NCBI RefSeq assembly: GCF_900156335.1
Contig: NZ_FTMZ01000022.1
Coordinates: forward strand, 22,365 to 86,364
From: Sphaerotilus natans
Lineage (GTDB): Bacteria; Pseudomonadota; Gammaproteobacteria; Burkholderiales; Burkholderiaceae_C
Reading direction: 5' to 3'
Length of the DNA: 64,000 nt
Every line of letters begins with the position of its first letter. The first letter of the stretch is position 1. The notes under the pieces are model-generated. The model made no database searches and had not been told where the DNA came from. It was given only the letters and a program-made list of their open reading frames with translations. The position numbers and the translations under genes are program-made. Positions 52,914-63,683 of the stretch are shown one piece after another.

Positions 52914-55013
52914 TCAGGCCGGACCGGCCATCGTCAGCATCTGCCGCTCGAACTGGTCGGCCGGCAGCGCCGGGCTGCAGAGGTGGCCCTGGTACTCGTC
53001 GCAGTCCTGGGTGCGCAGCCAGTCGAGCTGCGCCTCGGTCTCGACGCCTTCGGCCACCGTCTCGATGCCCAGCATCCGGCACATCGTGATCACCAGCCGC
53101 GCCAGCGGACTGACCCCATCGTCTCCGGCGATGAAGGAGCGGTCGATCTTCAGCGTGCTGATCGGGCAGCGCTGCAGGTAGGCGAGGTTGGAGTAGCCGG
53201 TGCCGAAGTCGTCGATCGCCAGCCGGAAGCCCATGTCGGCGAGCTGGTGCAGCGCTCGGTTGGTGGACTCGTCCTGGCCGAGCATCACCGACTCGGTGAT
53301 CTCCAGCTCGATCTGCTGCGGGTCGCAGCCGGTGTCGCGCACGATGCGCGCGATGGTGTCGACCAGACCCGGATCGCCGAACTGGCGCGGCGACAGGTTC
53401 ACCGAGATGCGCAGCCGCCGCCCCAGCGACTGCCACAGCACCTGCTGACGCGCGGCCTTCTCCAGCACCATCGCGCCGATCGAGCGGATCAGGCCGGTCT
53501 CCTCGCTCAGGCCGATGAACACATCCGGCGCGACCAGGCCGCGGCGCGGGTGGCGCCAGCGCACCAGCGCCTCGGCGCCCACCAGATGGCCGCTGCCGAC
53601 CTGCACCCGCGGCTGGTAGTGCACCTCGAACTGGTGGCGCTCGACGGCCACCCGCAGATCCTGCTCGAGCTGGATGCGCTCGCGGGCGATGCGCACCAGC
53701 TCCGGGGTGAACCAGCCCACGCCGTTGCCGCCGGCCTCCTTGGCGCGGTAGAGCGCCAGGTCGGCATTGCGCAGCAGCGCGTCGATGTCATGGCCGTCGC
53801 GCGGGAAGCGGCAGATGCCCATCGAGGGCGTGACCTGCATCTGCAGTCGCCCGATCATCACGGTGCGGCCCAGCTCGGCCTGCAGCCGGCGCACCAGCTG
53901 CCGGGTGCGTCGCTCGATGTCGCCGTCGCGGTTCGAGACCAGCACCAGGAACTCGTCGCCGCCCAGCCGCGCGACCAGATCGTCGGTGTCCAGCGTGGCA
54001 TACAGGCGCTGCGCGATCTCCACCAGCAGCCGGTCGCCGATGTCATGGCCGAGCGAGTCGTTGACCGCCTTGAAGCGGTCCAGGTCGATGAAGATCAGCG
54101 CCGCCTCGCCGCCGCTGGCGTGCAGGCCGTCGAGACGCTGCTGGAAGTCGCGCGAGACGAAGCTGCGGTTGGGCAGGCCGGTGAGGGTGTCACGCATCGC
54201 CAGCCAGTGCGCGCGCGACTCGGCCTGCTTGAGCTCGGTGATGTCGATCTCGCTGACCAGGAAGACCTGACGCCCCTCGACCGGATCGCGGCACAGCCGC
54301 ACCGAGATGTCGTGCCAGCGTGGCCCCAGGCTGGTGCTGACCTGCGTGGTGGCGCGGGCCTGGCCGTTGCGGTGCAGCTGCTCGACGATCTGGCGCAGCT
54401 CGCGCCGGTCGAGCACCCGGCTGCGCGCGCCGGCATCCGGATGATCGACGGTGGCCCGCGCCGCCGGGTTGCGGTAGAGCGCGCGGCCGCGCACGCTGTA
54501 GAGCGTGACCATGACGGGCGTGTGCACCATCGCCTCGGCGCTGCGCAGCGTGACCGCGTCGGTCATCGATTCGCCGATGGCCTCGCACAGCATGCCCATG
54601 CGGCCATCGTCCAGCACCCAGCCGGTGCAGACGATGTCGACGGTGCGCGGCATGCCGCGCGGATAGAGCGTCCACAGCTCGGTGCTGCTGCGGTCATGCA
54701 GCCGGAAGTCCTGCTGCAGCTGGCGCAGCCGCTGCGCGATGGTCGGTGACATCTCGCGGGCCATGTCGCGCTGGCGCAGCTCCTCTAGGCTGTCGCTGCA
54801 CCACAGGCCGAGCGCGGCTTCGTTGGCCCAGAGCACGCGGCCCTGGTCGATGTCATAGAGCCAGACCGGTGTGCGCAGCCGCTGCAGCGGCGTGACATGG
54901 GCGCTGGTGTGGTCCGTCACCGGACTGTCACTCGCGGCATTCCCGTCTTGACGGGATGCAGTCAGTGCGTGAAGGCTGAAATGCTGTTGAGCGGGAAGGA
55001 ATGCCGCTTCCAT
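52914..55013 (-). CDS. PAS-GGDEF-EAL protein (c-di-GMP metabolism)
   Basis: 699 residues, soluble. Two PAS-like regions in the first 260 residues (TPVWLYDIDQGRVLWANEAALGLW; MVTLYSVRGRALYRNPAA). The GGDEF domain has an intact GGDEF at 351-355 (RLGGDEFLVLVS). The EAL domain has EALVRWRH from Glu481, ELEITESVML, IDDFGTGYSNLAYLQ and TVAEGVETEAQL, so both cyclase and phosphodiesterase sites look active. Regulates motility or attachment through c-di-GMP. The start may be a later Met; the N terminus MEAAFLPAQQ is unremarkable. Confidence 0.88.
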   Translation of the reverse strand: MEAAFLPAQQHFSLHALTASRQDGNAASDSPVTDHTSAHVTPLQRLRTPVWLYDIDQGRVLWANEAALGLWCSDSLEELRQRDMAREMSPTIAQRLRQLQQDFRLHDRSSTELWTLYPRGMPRTVDIVCTGWVLDDGRMGMLCEAIGESMTDAVTLRSAEAMVHTPVMVTLYSVRGRALYRNPAARATVDHPDAGARSRVLDRRELRQIVEQLHRNGQARATTQVSTSLGPRWHDISVRLCRDPVEGRQVFLVSEIDITELKQAESRAHWLAMRDTLTGLPNRSFVSRDFQQRLDGLHASGGEAALIFIDLDRFKAVNDSLGHDIGDRLLVEIAQRLYATLDTDDLVARLGGDEFLVLVSNRDGDIERRTRQLVRRLQAELGRTVMIGRLQMQVTPSMGICRFPRDGHDIDALLRNADLALYRAKEAGGNGVGWFTPELVRIARERIQLEQDLRVAVERHQFEVHYQPRVQVGSGHLVGAEALVRWRHPRRGLVAPDVFIGLSEETGLIRSIGAMVLEKAARQQVLWQSLGRRLRISVNLSPRQFGDPGLVDTIARIVRDTGCDPQQIELEITESVMLGQDESTNRALHQLADMGFRLAIDDFGTGYSNLAYLQRCPISTLKIDRSFIAGDDGVSPLARLVITMCRMLGIETVAEGVETEAQLDWLRTQDCDEYQGHLCSPALPADQFERQMLTMAGPA

Positions 55014-55130
55014 GCCGACGATCTCCCCAAGTGGCGTGACAAATTACCGAGCAAGTTACGCCAACATAATGGGGGCAGACTGTAAATGCAAAAAATCGCC
55101 ACGGTAATTTCGAGTGTCTGTCTCCTTTAG

Positions 55131-55173
55131 GTAACAAAACAGCCTCCACCCCTCGAACAAGGGGGTGGAGGCC
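55131..55173 (-). terminator. Terminator after mscL
   Basis: Perfect 11-bp stem (55143-55153 with 55163-55173), 9-base loop, followed on the minus strand by TGTTTTGTT. It lies about 95 bases after mscL and would isolate it from the GGDEF-EAL gene on the same strand. Confidence 0.8.
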
Positions 55174-55266
55174 GTTGTTCGGGATCGTACCGATCCCGGC
55201 GGTCTGGTCATGCTGGGTGCGGACACCGGGTCCGGGCGACCTTCTCTGCGCCTGCTCGGCGCTTCT

Positions 55267-55689
55267 TCAGCGCTTCTTCAGCGCGTCGCGGATCTCGCGC
55301 AGCAGCACCACGTCTTCCGGCGTCGGTGCCGGCGGGGCGGGCGGCGCCGGCGGCTCGGCCTTCTTCAGGCGGTTCATGCCCTTGACCATGATGAAGATGA
55401 TCCAGGCCAGGATGATGAAGTTGATCGCGATGGTGATGAAGTTGCCGTAGGCCAGCACCGCGCCGGCCTTCTTGGCCTCGACCAGCGTCGTGGCGGTCTG
55501 GCCCGCCAGCGGGATGAAGGCGTTGCTGAAGTCCAGCCCGCCGAAGATCTTGCCGACGATCGGCATGATCACGTCGCCGACCGCCGAGTCGACGATCTTG
55601 CCGAACGCGCCGCCGATGATCACGCCGACGGCGAGGTCCATCACATTGCCCTTGAGGGCGAAGTCCTTGAATTCGCTCATCATGCCCAT
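55267..55689 (-). CDS. mscL: Large-conductance mechanosensitive channel
   Basis: 140 residues starting [22 protein letters not shown], with AGGAGA 7 bases upstream. TM1 ([21 protein letters not shown]) and TM2 (about 70-100, [21 protein letters not shown]) are the two pore helices. The C-terminal bundle ends [12 protein letters not shown]. Emergency release valve on hypo-osmotic shock, in the inner membrane. Confidence 0.95.
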   Translation of the reverse strand: MGMMSEFKDFALKGNVMDLAVGVIIGGAFGKIVDSAVGDVIMPIVGKIFGGLDFSNAFIPLAGQTATTLVEAKKAGAVLAYGNFITIAINFIILAWIIFIMVKGMNRLKKAEPPAPPAPPAPTPEDVVLLREIRDALKKR

Positions 55690-55780
55690 GTCGCTTCTCC
55701 TGATTGAGGGCGGATGTCGCCCCCGGTTGTCCCGCGGAAATGAATGTGGATGTCTGGCGCGTCTTTGTCTCGCCGCGTGA

Positions 55781-55808
55781 AGTATTGCCGCTGTCAGCGC
55801 CGCGTCAA
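55781..55808 (-). promoter_or_regulatory. Predicted promoter of mscL
   Basis: On the minus strand TTGACG (55803-55808), a 16-base spacer and AATACT (55781-55786), one of the few sites here with a recognisable -35. Confidence 0.5.
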
Positions 55809-55948
55809 CCAGCATTAGGTCGGGCTTGATTCGAGGGGGTGGGCGATGGCCCGATCTGTTCCGGAGCGTGTTGTTTTTGCCTCAGCTTGGCGATGCCACA
55901 GACAGGGCTGGGTGTTGCCGAATGTGGAGAAGCCCCTTCGGGCTGGGC

Positions 55949-55954
55949 TAGAAT
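55949..55954 (+). promoter_or_regulatory. Predicted -10 element (TAGAAT) of petABC
   Basis: TAGAAT about 48 bases before petA. The leader ends with GAGGA as ribosome binding site. Confidence 0.45.
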
Positions 55955-56002
55955 TAGGGGTTGCCCCCCTCTCAGAGACCGGATCTTTTCCCGAGGAATA
56001 AC

Positions 56003-56599
56003 ATGAGTGACCAGCAAGTCGACCAGGCCAAGCGGACGTGGCTGATCGCGTCGGGCTGCGCAGGCGCCGTAGGCGGCCTGGCGACCGCCGTGCCTTTCGT
56101 CAGCACTTTCACGCCGTCGGAGCGGGCCAAGGCGGCAGGCGCCTCCGTCGAGGTCGACATCAGCGCACTCAAGCCCGGTGAGAAGCTCACGGTCGAATGG
56201 CGTGGCAAGCCGGTGTGGGTGGTGCGTCGCACGCCCGAGCAGCTCGAGGCCCTGAAGGCGCTGAGCGCCGAGATGGCCGATCCGGACTCGGTGCGCACCG
56301 CCTATCCGACGCCGGAATACGCGCGCAACACCCCGCGCTCGATCAAGCCTGAATATCTGGTCGTCATCGGCATCTGCACCCACCTGGGCTGCTCGCCGTC
56401 CGACAAGTTCCAGGCCGGTCCGCAGCCCTCGCTGCCGGACGACTGGAAGGGCGGCTTCCTGTGCCCCTGCCACGGCTCGACCTTCGATCTGGCCGGCCGG
56501 GTGTTCAAGAACAAGCCCGCGCCCGACAACCTCGAAGTGCCGCCGCACATGTACCTGTCGGACACCTCGATCCTGATCGGTGAAGACAAGAAGGCTTGA
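56003..56599 (+). CDS. petA: Ubiquinol-cytochrome c reductase, Rieske iron-sulfur subunit
   Basis: 198 residues. One N-terminal transmembrane/Tat-type helix (SGCAGAVGGLATAVPFV). The [2Fe-2S] ligands are Cys125 and His127 in CTHLGC and Cys154 and His157 in CPCHGS, with the disulfide cysteines 130 and 156. Takes electrons from quinol in the bc1 complex. First gene of petABC; 17-base gap to petB. Confidence 0.96.
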   Translation: MSDQQVDQAKRTWLIASGCAGAVGGLATAVPFVSTFTPSERAKAAGASVEVDISALKPGEKLTVEWRGKPVWVVRRTPEQLEALKALSAEMADPDSVRTAYPTPEYARNTPRSIKPEYLVVIGICTHLGCSPSDKFQAGPQPSLPDDWKGGFLCPCHGSTFDLAGRVFKNKPAPDNLEVPPHMYLSDTSILIGEDKKA

Positions 56600-56616
56600 A
56601 GGAACTGAGGTCCAAC

Positions 56617-58020
56617 ATGGCTGAATTCAAAGTCGCTCCCCCGGACGCCTCCGCAGGCGAGAAGCTGCTGACCTGGGTGGACAACCGCTTCCCCGCGTCG
56701 AAGCTGTACAAGGAACACCTGTCCGAGTACTACGCTCCGAAGAACTTCAACTTCTGGTATTTCTTCGGCTCGCTGGCGCTGCTGGTGCTGGTGATCCAGA
56801 TCGTCACCGGCATCTTCCTGGTGATGCACTACAAGCCGGACGCGGCCCTCGCGTTCGCCTCGGTCGAGTACATCATGCGCGATGTGCCCTGGGGCTGGCT
56901 GATCCGCTACATGCACTCCACCGGCGCCTCGGCGTTCTTCGTGGTGGTCTACCTGCACATGTACCGCGGCCTGATCTACGGCTCCTACCGCTCGCCGCGC
57001 GAGCTGGTGTGGGTCTTCGGCTGCGCGATCTTCCTGGCGCTGATGGCCGAGGCCTTCATGGGCTACCTGCTGCCCTGGGGCCAGATGTCCTTCTGGGGCG
57101 CTCAGGTGATCGTGAACCTGTTCGCCGCCGTGCCCTTCGTCGGTCCGGACCTGGCGCTGCTGATCCGCGGCGACTTCGTCGTGTCGGACGCGACGCTGAA
57201 CCGCTTCTTCAGCTTCCACGTCATCGCCGTGCCGCTGATCCTGATCGGCCTGGTCGCCGCGCACATCATCGCGCTGCACGAAGTGGGCTCGAACAACCCG
57301 GACGGCGTCGAGATCAAGGCCAAGAAGGACCCGAAGACCGGCATTCCGCTCGACGGCATTCCCTTCCATCCGTACTACTCGGTGCATGACCTGCTGGGCG
57401 TGACGGTGTTCCTGATGGCCTTCACCGGCGTGATCTTCTTCGCGCCCGAGTTCGGTGGCTACTTCCTGGAATACAACAACTTCATCCCGGCCGATCCGTT
57501 CAAGACCCCGCCGCACATCGCGCCGGTCTGGTACTTCACGCCGTTCTACTCGATGCTGCGTGCCACCACCGACGTGATGATCAACGTGCTGGTGGTCATC
57601 ATCGGCCTGGCCGCGGTGCTGGCGGTGCTCAAGGGCAATCTGCCGAGCAAGGCCAAGGTCGGCGTGCTGGTCGGCGCGGTGGTCGTCTGCGGTCTGCTGA
57701 AGACCTTCGACGCGAAGTTCTGGGGCGTGGTCGTCATGGGTGGCGCGGTCGTCATCCTGTTCTTCCTGCCTTGGCTGGACCGCAGCCCGGTCAAGTCGAT
57801 CCGCTACCGTCCGTCCTGGAACAAGGCGCTCTACGGTGTCTTCGTCGTGTTCTTCCTGGTCCTTGGCTATCTGGGCATCCAGCCGCCGTCGGACATCGGC
57901 ACGCTGATCGCCCAGGTCGGCACGCTGTTCTACTTCGGCTTCTTCCTGCTGATGCCGTGGTGGAGCCAGATCGGCGAGTTCAAGCCGGTCCCTGACCGCG
58001 TGACCTTCCAGCCGCACTGA
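56617..58020 (+). CDS. petB: Ubiquinol-cytochrome c reductase, cytochrome b subunit
   Basis: 467 residues, eight or more transmembrane helices. Heme-ligand histidines in MHSTGASAFFVVVYLHMYRG and RFFSFHVIAVPLILIGLVAAHI; Qo-site loop with PADPFKTPPHIAPVWYF (PPXX region) and GAQVIVNLFAAVPFVG. C-terminal helices are fused as in proteobacteria. Start at ATG 56617, MAEFKVAPPDA. Quinol oxidation core of complex III. Confidence 0.96.
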   Translation: MAEFKVAPPDASAGEKLLTWVDNRFPASKLYKEHLSEYYAPKNFNFWYFFGSLALLVLVIQIVTGIFLVMHYKPDAALAFASVEYIMRDVPWGWLIRYMHSTGASAFFVVVYLHMYRGLIYGSYRSPRELVWVFGCAIFLALMAEAFMGYLLPWGQMSFWGAQVIVNLFAAVPFVGPDLALLIRGDFVVSDATLNRFFSFHVIAVPLILIGLVAAHIIALHEVGSNNPDGVEIKAKKDPKTGIPLDGIPFHPYYSVHDLLGVTVFLMAFTGVIFFAPEFGGYFLEYNNFIPADPFKTPPHIAPVWYFTPFYSMLRATTDVMINVLVVIIGLAAVLAVLKGNLPSKAKVGVLVGAVVVCGLLKTFDAKFWGVVVMGGAVVILFFLPWLDRSPVKSIRYRPSWNKALYGVFVVFFLVLGYLGIQPPSDIGTLIAQVGTLFYFGFFLLMPWWSQIGEFKPVPDRVTFQPH

Positions 58021-58051
58021 TGCCTGCCCACGACACGGAGCCCAGACAACC

Positions 58052-58834
58052 ATGAAAAAGTTCATCGCTTCCCTGCTCGTGGCGGCGTCGGCCTGCCTGA
58101 CCGCGCTGACGCCGGCTCACGCCGCCGGTGGTGCCTCGGTGCCGCTGGACAAGTTCCCGACCGAGAAGCTGCACGACACCGCCGCCCTCCAGCGTGGCGC
58201 CCAGCTGTTCGTCAACTACTGCCTGAACTGCCATGCCGCGGCGTTCATGCGCTTCAACCGGCTGAAGGACATCGGGCTGACCGAGCAGCAGATCAAGGAC
58301 AACCTGCTGTTCACCACCGACAAGGTCGGTGACCTGATGAACGTCTCGCTGAACGCACGCCAGGCCAAGGACTGGCTGGGCGCGACGCCGCCGGACCTGA
58401 CGGTCATCGCCCGCTCGCGCGCCAGCCATGCTGGCACCGGTGCGGACTACCTCTACACCTACCTGCGCACCTACTACCGCGACGAGACCAAGGCGACCGG
58501 CTGGAACAACCTGGCCTTCCCGAGCGTCGGCATGCCGCATGTGCTGTGGGAACTGCAGGGCGAGCGCCGCGCGATCTTCGAGGAAGTCCAGGATCCGCAT
58601 GATCCGAAGAAGGTCACGCACGCCTTCAAGAGCTTCGAGCAGATCAAGCCGGGCAAGATGTCGGCGCAGGAGTTCGACTCCGCGGTCGGCGATCTGGTCG
58701 CCTACCTGCAGTGGATGGGCGAGCCCAACCAGGGCCTGCGCGTCAAGCTCGGCGTCTGGGTGCTGCTGTTCCTGGCCGTGTTCACCGTCATCGCCTGGCG
58801 TCTGAATGCAGCCTTCTGGAAGGACGTCAAGTAA
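58052..58834 (+). CDS. petC: Cytochrome c1
   Basis: 260 residues. Signal peptide (MKKFIASLLVAASACLTALTPAHA). Heme-binding CLNCH with Cys57, Cys60 and His61; a methionine ligand is in the PSVGMPHVLWE region. C-terminal membrane anchor LGVWVLLFLAVFTVIAWRLN ends before AFWKDVK. Third gene of petABC, passing electrons to soluble cytochrome c. Confidence 0.95.
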   Translation: MKKFIASLLVAASACLTALTPAHAAGGASVPLDKFPTEKLHDTAALQRGAQLFVNYCLNCHAAAFMRFNRLKDIGLTEQQIKDNLLFTTDKVGDLMNVSLNARQAKDWLGATPPDLTVIARSRASHAGTGADYLYTYLRTYYRDETKATGWNNLAFPSVGMPHVLWELQGERRAIFEEVQDPHDPKKVTHAFKSFEQIKPGKMSAQEFDSAVGDLVAYLQWMGEPNQGLRVKLGVWVLLFLAVFTVIAWRLNAAFWKDVK

Positions 58835-58904
58835 GCTGACGTTCCCGGTGTCCGGCGCCGGGTCCGGGGGGCCGCCTCGTGCGGCGCCTTGGGCCGGTGT
58901 CACC

Positions 58905-58946
58905 GCGCAGAGTTCCCGTCGAGGTTCTCTGCGCGCTTTTGTTTTT
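58905..58946 (+). terminator. Rho-independent terminator of petABC
   Basis: 8-bp stem GCGCAGAG/CTCTGCGC with a 14-base loop, followed by GCTTTTGTTTTT. Separates the bc1 operon from sspA-sspB. Confidence 0.8.
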
Positions 58947-58996
58947 CAGAGTTCGGTTCCAGAGCTCTGTCTTCTCTTCGAGGAGCGATCTCCGCC

Positions 58997-59611
58997 ATGA
59001 TGGTGCTTTACTCCGGCACGACCTGCCCCTACTCGCATCGCTGCCGTTTCGTGCTGTTCGAGAAGGGCATGGATTTCGAGATCCGTGACGTCGATCTCTA
59101 CGCCAAGCCCGAGGACATCGCGCTGATGAATCCGTACAACGAGGTGCCGATCCTCGTCGAACGCGAGCTCATCCTGTACGAATCGCACATCATCAACGAG
59201 TACATCGACGAGCGTTTCCCGCATCCGCAGCTGATGCCGGGCGACCCGGTGGCTCGTGCACGCGTGCGCCTGTTCCTGTTCAACTTCGAGAAGGAACTGT
59301 TCACGCATGTCAACCTGCTCGAGGGCCGCGGCGGCGTCAAGGCCACCGAGAAGGATCTGGAGCGTGCGCGTTCGCAGATCCGTGACCGCCTGACGCAGCT
59401 CGCGCCGATCTTCCAGAAGAACCGCTACATGCTGGGCGAGGACTTCTCGATGCTCGACGTGGCGATCGCGCCGCTGCTGTGGCGTCTGGACTACTACGGC
59501 ATCGAGCTGTCGAAGAACGCCGCGCCGCTGCTGAAGTACGCCGAGCGCATCTTCTCGCGCCCGGCCTACATCGAGGCGCTGACGCCGTCCGAGAAGGTGA
59601 TGCGCAAGTAA
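58997..59611 (+). CDS. sspA: Stringent starvation protein A (GST-fold)
   Basis: 204 residues, start MMVLYSGTTCPYSHRCRFVLFEKG after a GAGGAG site. Glutathione-transferase fold, RNA-polymerase-associated; SspA proteins lack normal GST activity. The order petABC-sspA-sspB is conserved in proteobacteria. EVPILVERELILYESHIINEYID is the conserved central segment. Confidence 0.92.
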   Translation: MMVLYSGTTCPYSHRCRFVLFEKGMDFEIRDVDLYAKPEDIALMNPYNEVPILVERELILYESHIINEYIDERFPHPQLMPGDPVARARVRLFLFNFEKELFTHVNLLEGRGGVKATEKDLERARSQIRDRLTQLAPIFQKNRYMLGEDFSMLDVAIAPLLWRLDYYGIELSKNAAPLLKYAERIFSRPAYIEALTPSEKVMRK

Positions 59612-59669
59612 GCCGCGCTGCCGTTCCCGCCGCCGACCCGGATCCACTTCTGCCTGAGCGCACCGCTGC

Positions 59670-60197
59670 ATGTCCGTCGATCACGATTCCCAGGGCACCT
59701 CGACCCGTCCCTACCTGATCCGTGCGCTGCACGACTGGTGCATCGACAACGGCTTCACGCCGCTGCTCGCCGTTCATGTCGACTCCTCGGTGCGTGTGCC
59801 GATGGAGTTCGTCAAGAACAACGAGATCGTGCTGAACGTCAGCTTCGACGCCACCAGCGGCCTGCGCCTGGGCAATGACGTGATCGACTTCAAGGCCCGC
59901 TTCGGTGGCGTCGCGCGCGACATCGTCGTGCCGATCGACCATGTGATCGCGATCTACGCGCGCGAGAACGGCCAGGGCATGGCCTTTCCCATGCCCGAGG
60001 GTCCGACCGAGCTCGAGGCCCCGGCGTCGGCCGAGGTCGAGAACGACGAGAAGCCCATCCCCGGTGCCGGGCTGCGACTGGCGCCGGCCCCTGCCACCAC
60101 GGCAGAGCCGCTCGCCGACCCGGACGCGGGCGACGACGAGCCGCCGCCGGCCGCACCGCCTGCGGGCGCCCGGCCGTCGCTCAAGCGCATCAAGTGA
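59670..60197 (+). CDS. sspB: ClpXP protease adaptor SspB
   Basis: 175 residues. Substrate-binding domain about 1-110: STRPYLIRALHDWCIDNGFTP, PMEFVKNNEIVLNVS and DVIDFKARFGGVARDIVVPI, which docks ssrA-tagged proteins. An acidic, Pro/Ala-rich flexible linker follows, and the C-terminal PSLKRIK is the ClpX-binding tail. 58 bases after sspA, likely cotranscribed. Confidence 0.92.
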   Translation: MSVDHDSQGTSTRPYLIRALHDWCIDNGFTPLLAVHVDSSVRVPMEFVKNNEIVLNVSFDATSGLRLGNDVIDFKARFGGVARDIVVPIDHVIAIYARENGQGMAFPMPEGPTELEAPASAEVENDEKPIPGAGLRLAPAPATTAEPLADPDAGDDEPPPAAPPAGARPSLKRIK

Positions 60198-60262
60198 GGC
60201 TGCAAGTGAGGTGGCCGCAGGTGCAGCAGGCTCTGGCCTGACACCTCGGAGCGCTTTTTCAC

Positions 60263-60268
60263 TACAAT
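60263..60268 (+). promoter_or_regulatory. Predicted -10 element (TACAAT) of tRNA-Thr
   Basis: TACAAT 10 bases before the tRNA 5' end, preceded by an T-rich stretch (GCTTTTTC) that may belong to readthrough from sspB. Confidence 0.5.
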
Positions 60269-60278
60269 CCGGCTCCCC

Positions 60279-60354
60279 GCCGACTTAGCTCAGCTGGTAG
60301 AGCAACTGTCTTGTAAACAGTAGGTCATCCGTTCGATTCGGATAGTCGGCACCA
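60279..60354 (+). tRNA. tRNA-Thr (TGT)
   Basis: 76 bases with encoded CCA. Acceptor stem GCCGACT/AGTCGGC, anticodon arm ACTGT-CTTGTAA-ACAGT giving TGT (reads ACN threonine codons), T-loop GTTCGATTC. Confidence 0.96.
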
Positions 60355-60364
60355 GGGTTACGAT

Positions 60365-60405
60365 GAAGCCCGCGTCTCCCACCGGAGGCGCGGGCTTCTT
60401 TCTTG
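60365..60405 (+). terminator. Terminator of tRNA-Thr
   Basis: 10-bp stem GAAGCCCGCG/CGCGGGCTTC (60365-60374, 60389-60398) followed by TTTCTT. It overlaps the upstream region of the DUF454 gene. Confidence 0.75.
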
Positions 60406-60420
60406 CGGAGAGCGTTCGCG

Positions 60421-60867
60421 GTGAATCTGAGGACACAAGCAAGCGCGGCCGATCTGCCGCGTCGGCCCGTCTGGTGGCGGGCGCTGTGGCTGTCGGCTGG
60501 GCTGGTGGCGCTGCTGCTGGGCGTGGTGGGCATCTTCCTGCCGCTGCTGCCGACCACGCCTTTCGTGCTGCTGGCTGCCGCCTGCTTCTCGCGCGGCAGC
60601 ACCCGCTGCGAGCGCTGGCTGCTTTCGCACCGCACCTTCGGGCCGATGGTGCGCGACTGGCGCCGCCACCGCGCCATCCCGCGCCGCGCGCGCTGGCTGG
60701 CCTTCGCGATGATGGCGATCGGATCGGTCGTGGCGGCCTGGTCGCTGCCGCGGCTGCAGTGGCTGCCGGCAGCCTGCTGCGCGCTGGTGGCGCTTTGGAT
60801 GGCGCGGCTGCCCGCGCGCGAGGATCTGCCGCTTCAGGACGCGTCCGGAAACAGCGGCAGCGTCTGA
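60421..60867 (+). CDS. DUF454 family membrane protein (YbaN-like)
   Basis: 148 residues from GTG, with GGAGAG about 8 bases upstream (a TTG at 60403 is the alternative). Core signature LGVVGIFLPLLPTTPFVLLAAACFSRGS lies across the first transmembrane helix and loop; two further hydrophobic segments follow. YbaN-type inner-membrane proteins have no known function. The 3' end overlaps dinB by 34 bases on the opposite strand. Confidence 0.85.
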   Translation: MNLRTQASAADLPRRPVWWRALWLSAGLVALLLGVVGIFLPLLPTTPFVLLAAACFSRGSTRCERWLLSHRTFGPMVRDWRRHRAIPRRARWLAFAMMAIGSVVAAWSLPRLQWLPAACCALVALWMARLPAREDLPLQDASGNSGSV

Positions 60868-62129
60868 GTCAGCGGCGCGTCTGCGGGCGCGTGCTGCTGC
60901 GGCATCGGGGGCGGGCGCTTGGGCCGCGGTCGCGGCGGCTGCACATCGGCGCGCGACAGCGTGCCCACCCGCACGCCGAGCAGGCGCAGGCGCCGGTTCA
61001 GGCTGACGCGCTTCAGGCACAGGCCGCCGACGCGGCGGATCAGCGCGGCGTCGGCCGTGGGCAGCTCGATCGTCAGGTCGCGGGTGACGGTGCGGAAATC
61101 GTCGAAGCGCAGCTTGATGCCGATGGTGCGCCCGACCCAGCCCTTGCGCTGCAGGTCGGCCGCCACCTGCTCGCACAGCCGGGTGAAGAGGGCGCCGAGC
61201 TGCTCGCGGTCGTGGCGCGGGTGCAGGTCGCGCTCGAAGGTGGTCTCGCGGCTCATCGACACCGGGTCGCTGTGCGTGACCACCGGGCGATCGTCCAGGC
61301 CGTGGGCGCTGCGGTGCATCCACAGCCCCTGCGTGCGGCCGAAGTGCTCGACCAGCCAGCCGGGCTCGCAGGCCGCCAGCTCGCCGAGGGTCTGGATGCC
61401 CAGCGCATCGAGCCGCGCGCCGGCCTTCGGGCCGATGCCGTTGAGGCGCCGCACCGGCAGCGGCCAGATCCGCAGTGGCACGTCGGCGGCGGTCAGCACC
61501 GTCAGGCCGCCGGGCTTGTCGAGATCGCTGCCGATCTTGGCCAGCAGCTTGTTCGGCGCCAGGCCGATCGAGCAGCTCAGGCCGGTGGCGGCACGCACGT
61601 TGTTGCGGATGTCCTGCGCCAGCGCGCGCGCGCCGCCCAGCGGATCGTGGCCGAGCGGCTCGTGCGCCCGCGCGATGTCGCTCAGGTCGATGTAGATCTC
61701 GTCGATGCCGCGGTCCTCGATGGCGGGCGCCAGCTCGGCCACCGCGTCCTTGAAGGCGCGGGACAGGCGCCGGTATTCGTCGAAGTCGGCCGGCAGCAGC
61801 ACCGCGTCCGGCGCCAGCGCGGCGGCCTTCATCAGGCCCATGCCGGAATGGATGCCGCGGGCGCGCGCCTCGTAGGTCGCGGTGGTGACCACGCCGCGGC
61901 CGGCGTAGTCGCCCAGGCGCGGCCAGTGGCCGTCCTCGAAGCGCGCGGCACGCGCCCGGCTGCCGCCGACCACCACCGCGCGGCCGCGCAGCTCGGGCCG
62001 GCGCAGCAGCTCGACCGAGGCGTAGAAGGCGTCCATGTCGAGGTGGGCGATCAGGCGCGCGGGCGCTGATGCCGGCAGTTCCGGGGCATCGTGAGATTTC
62101 CGGGTCGGGTCGCCATCCGCATCGTGCAT
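60834..62129 (-). CDS. dinB: DNA polymerase IV (Y-family)
   Basis: 431 residues. Catalytic acidic residues are in [12 protein letters not shown] near residue 32 and in [12 protein letters not shown] (usually SIDE in DinB). Then the thumb HhH ([17 protein letters not shown]) and little-finger domain. The C-terminal Pro/Arg-rich stretch lacks an obvious beta-clamp motif beyond QTLPLFPD, which fits the clamp-binding consensus at the very end. Translesion synthesis, usually SOS-induced; no LexA box recognised. Overlaps the DUF454 gene end. Confidence 0.9.
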   Translation of the reverse strand: MHDADGDPTRKSHDAPELPASAPARLIAHLDMDAFYASVELLRRPELRGRAVVVGGSRARAARFEDGHWPRLGDYAGRGVVTTATYEARARGIHSGMGLMKAAALAPDAVLLPADFDEYRRLSRAFKDAVAELAPAIEDRGIDEIYIDLSDIARAHEPLGHDPLGGARALAQDIRNNVRAATGLSCSIGLAPNKLLAKIGSDLDKPGGLTVLTAADVPLRIWPLPVRRLNGIGPKAGARLDALGIQTLGELAACEPGWLVEHFGRTQGLWMHRSAHGLDDRPVVTHSDPVSMSRETTFERDLHPRHDREQLGALFTRLCEQVAADLQRKGWVGRTIGIKLRFDDFRTVTRDLTIELPTADAALIRRVGGLCLKRVSLNRRLRLLGVRVGTLSRADVQPPRPRPKRPPPMPQQHAPADAPLTQTLPLFPDAS

Positions 62130-62148
62130 GGGTCGATTGTGGCGGACC

Positions 62149-62154
62149 TAGAAT
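62149..62154 (+). promoter_or_regulatory. Predicted -10 element (TAGAAT) of tldD, leaderless
   Basis: TAGAAT ends 7 bases before ATG 62162 and overlaps the alternative in-frame ATG at 62153, favouring the later start. Confidence 0.45.
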
Positions 62155-62161
62155 GCATCGC

Positions 62162-63625
<1,464 letters not shown>

Positions 63626-63683
63626 GCCGGGCCTGACGGCAGGCTTGCATCCGCGTCGCCAGGAACCGACAGCGCCTGAGCGC

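Larger units (their letters stand above)
55690..56002. other. Divergent intergenic region, mscL / petA
   Basis: 313 bases. It holds the mscL promoter near 55781-55808 and the petA -10 at 55949. No supported gene; the base composition is less GC-rich than the flanks. Confidence 0.6.
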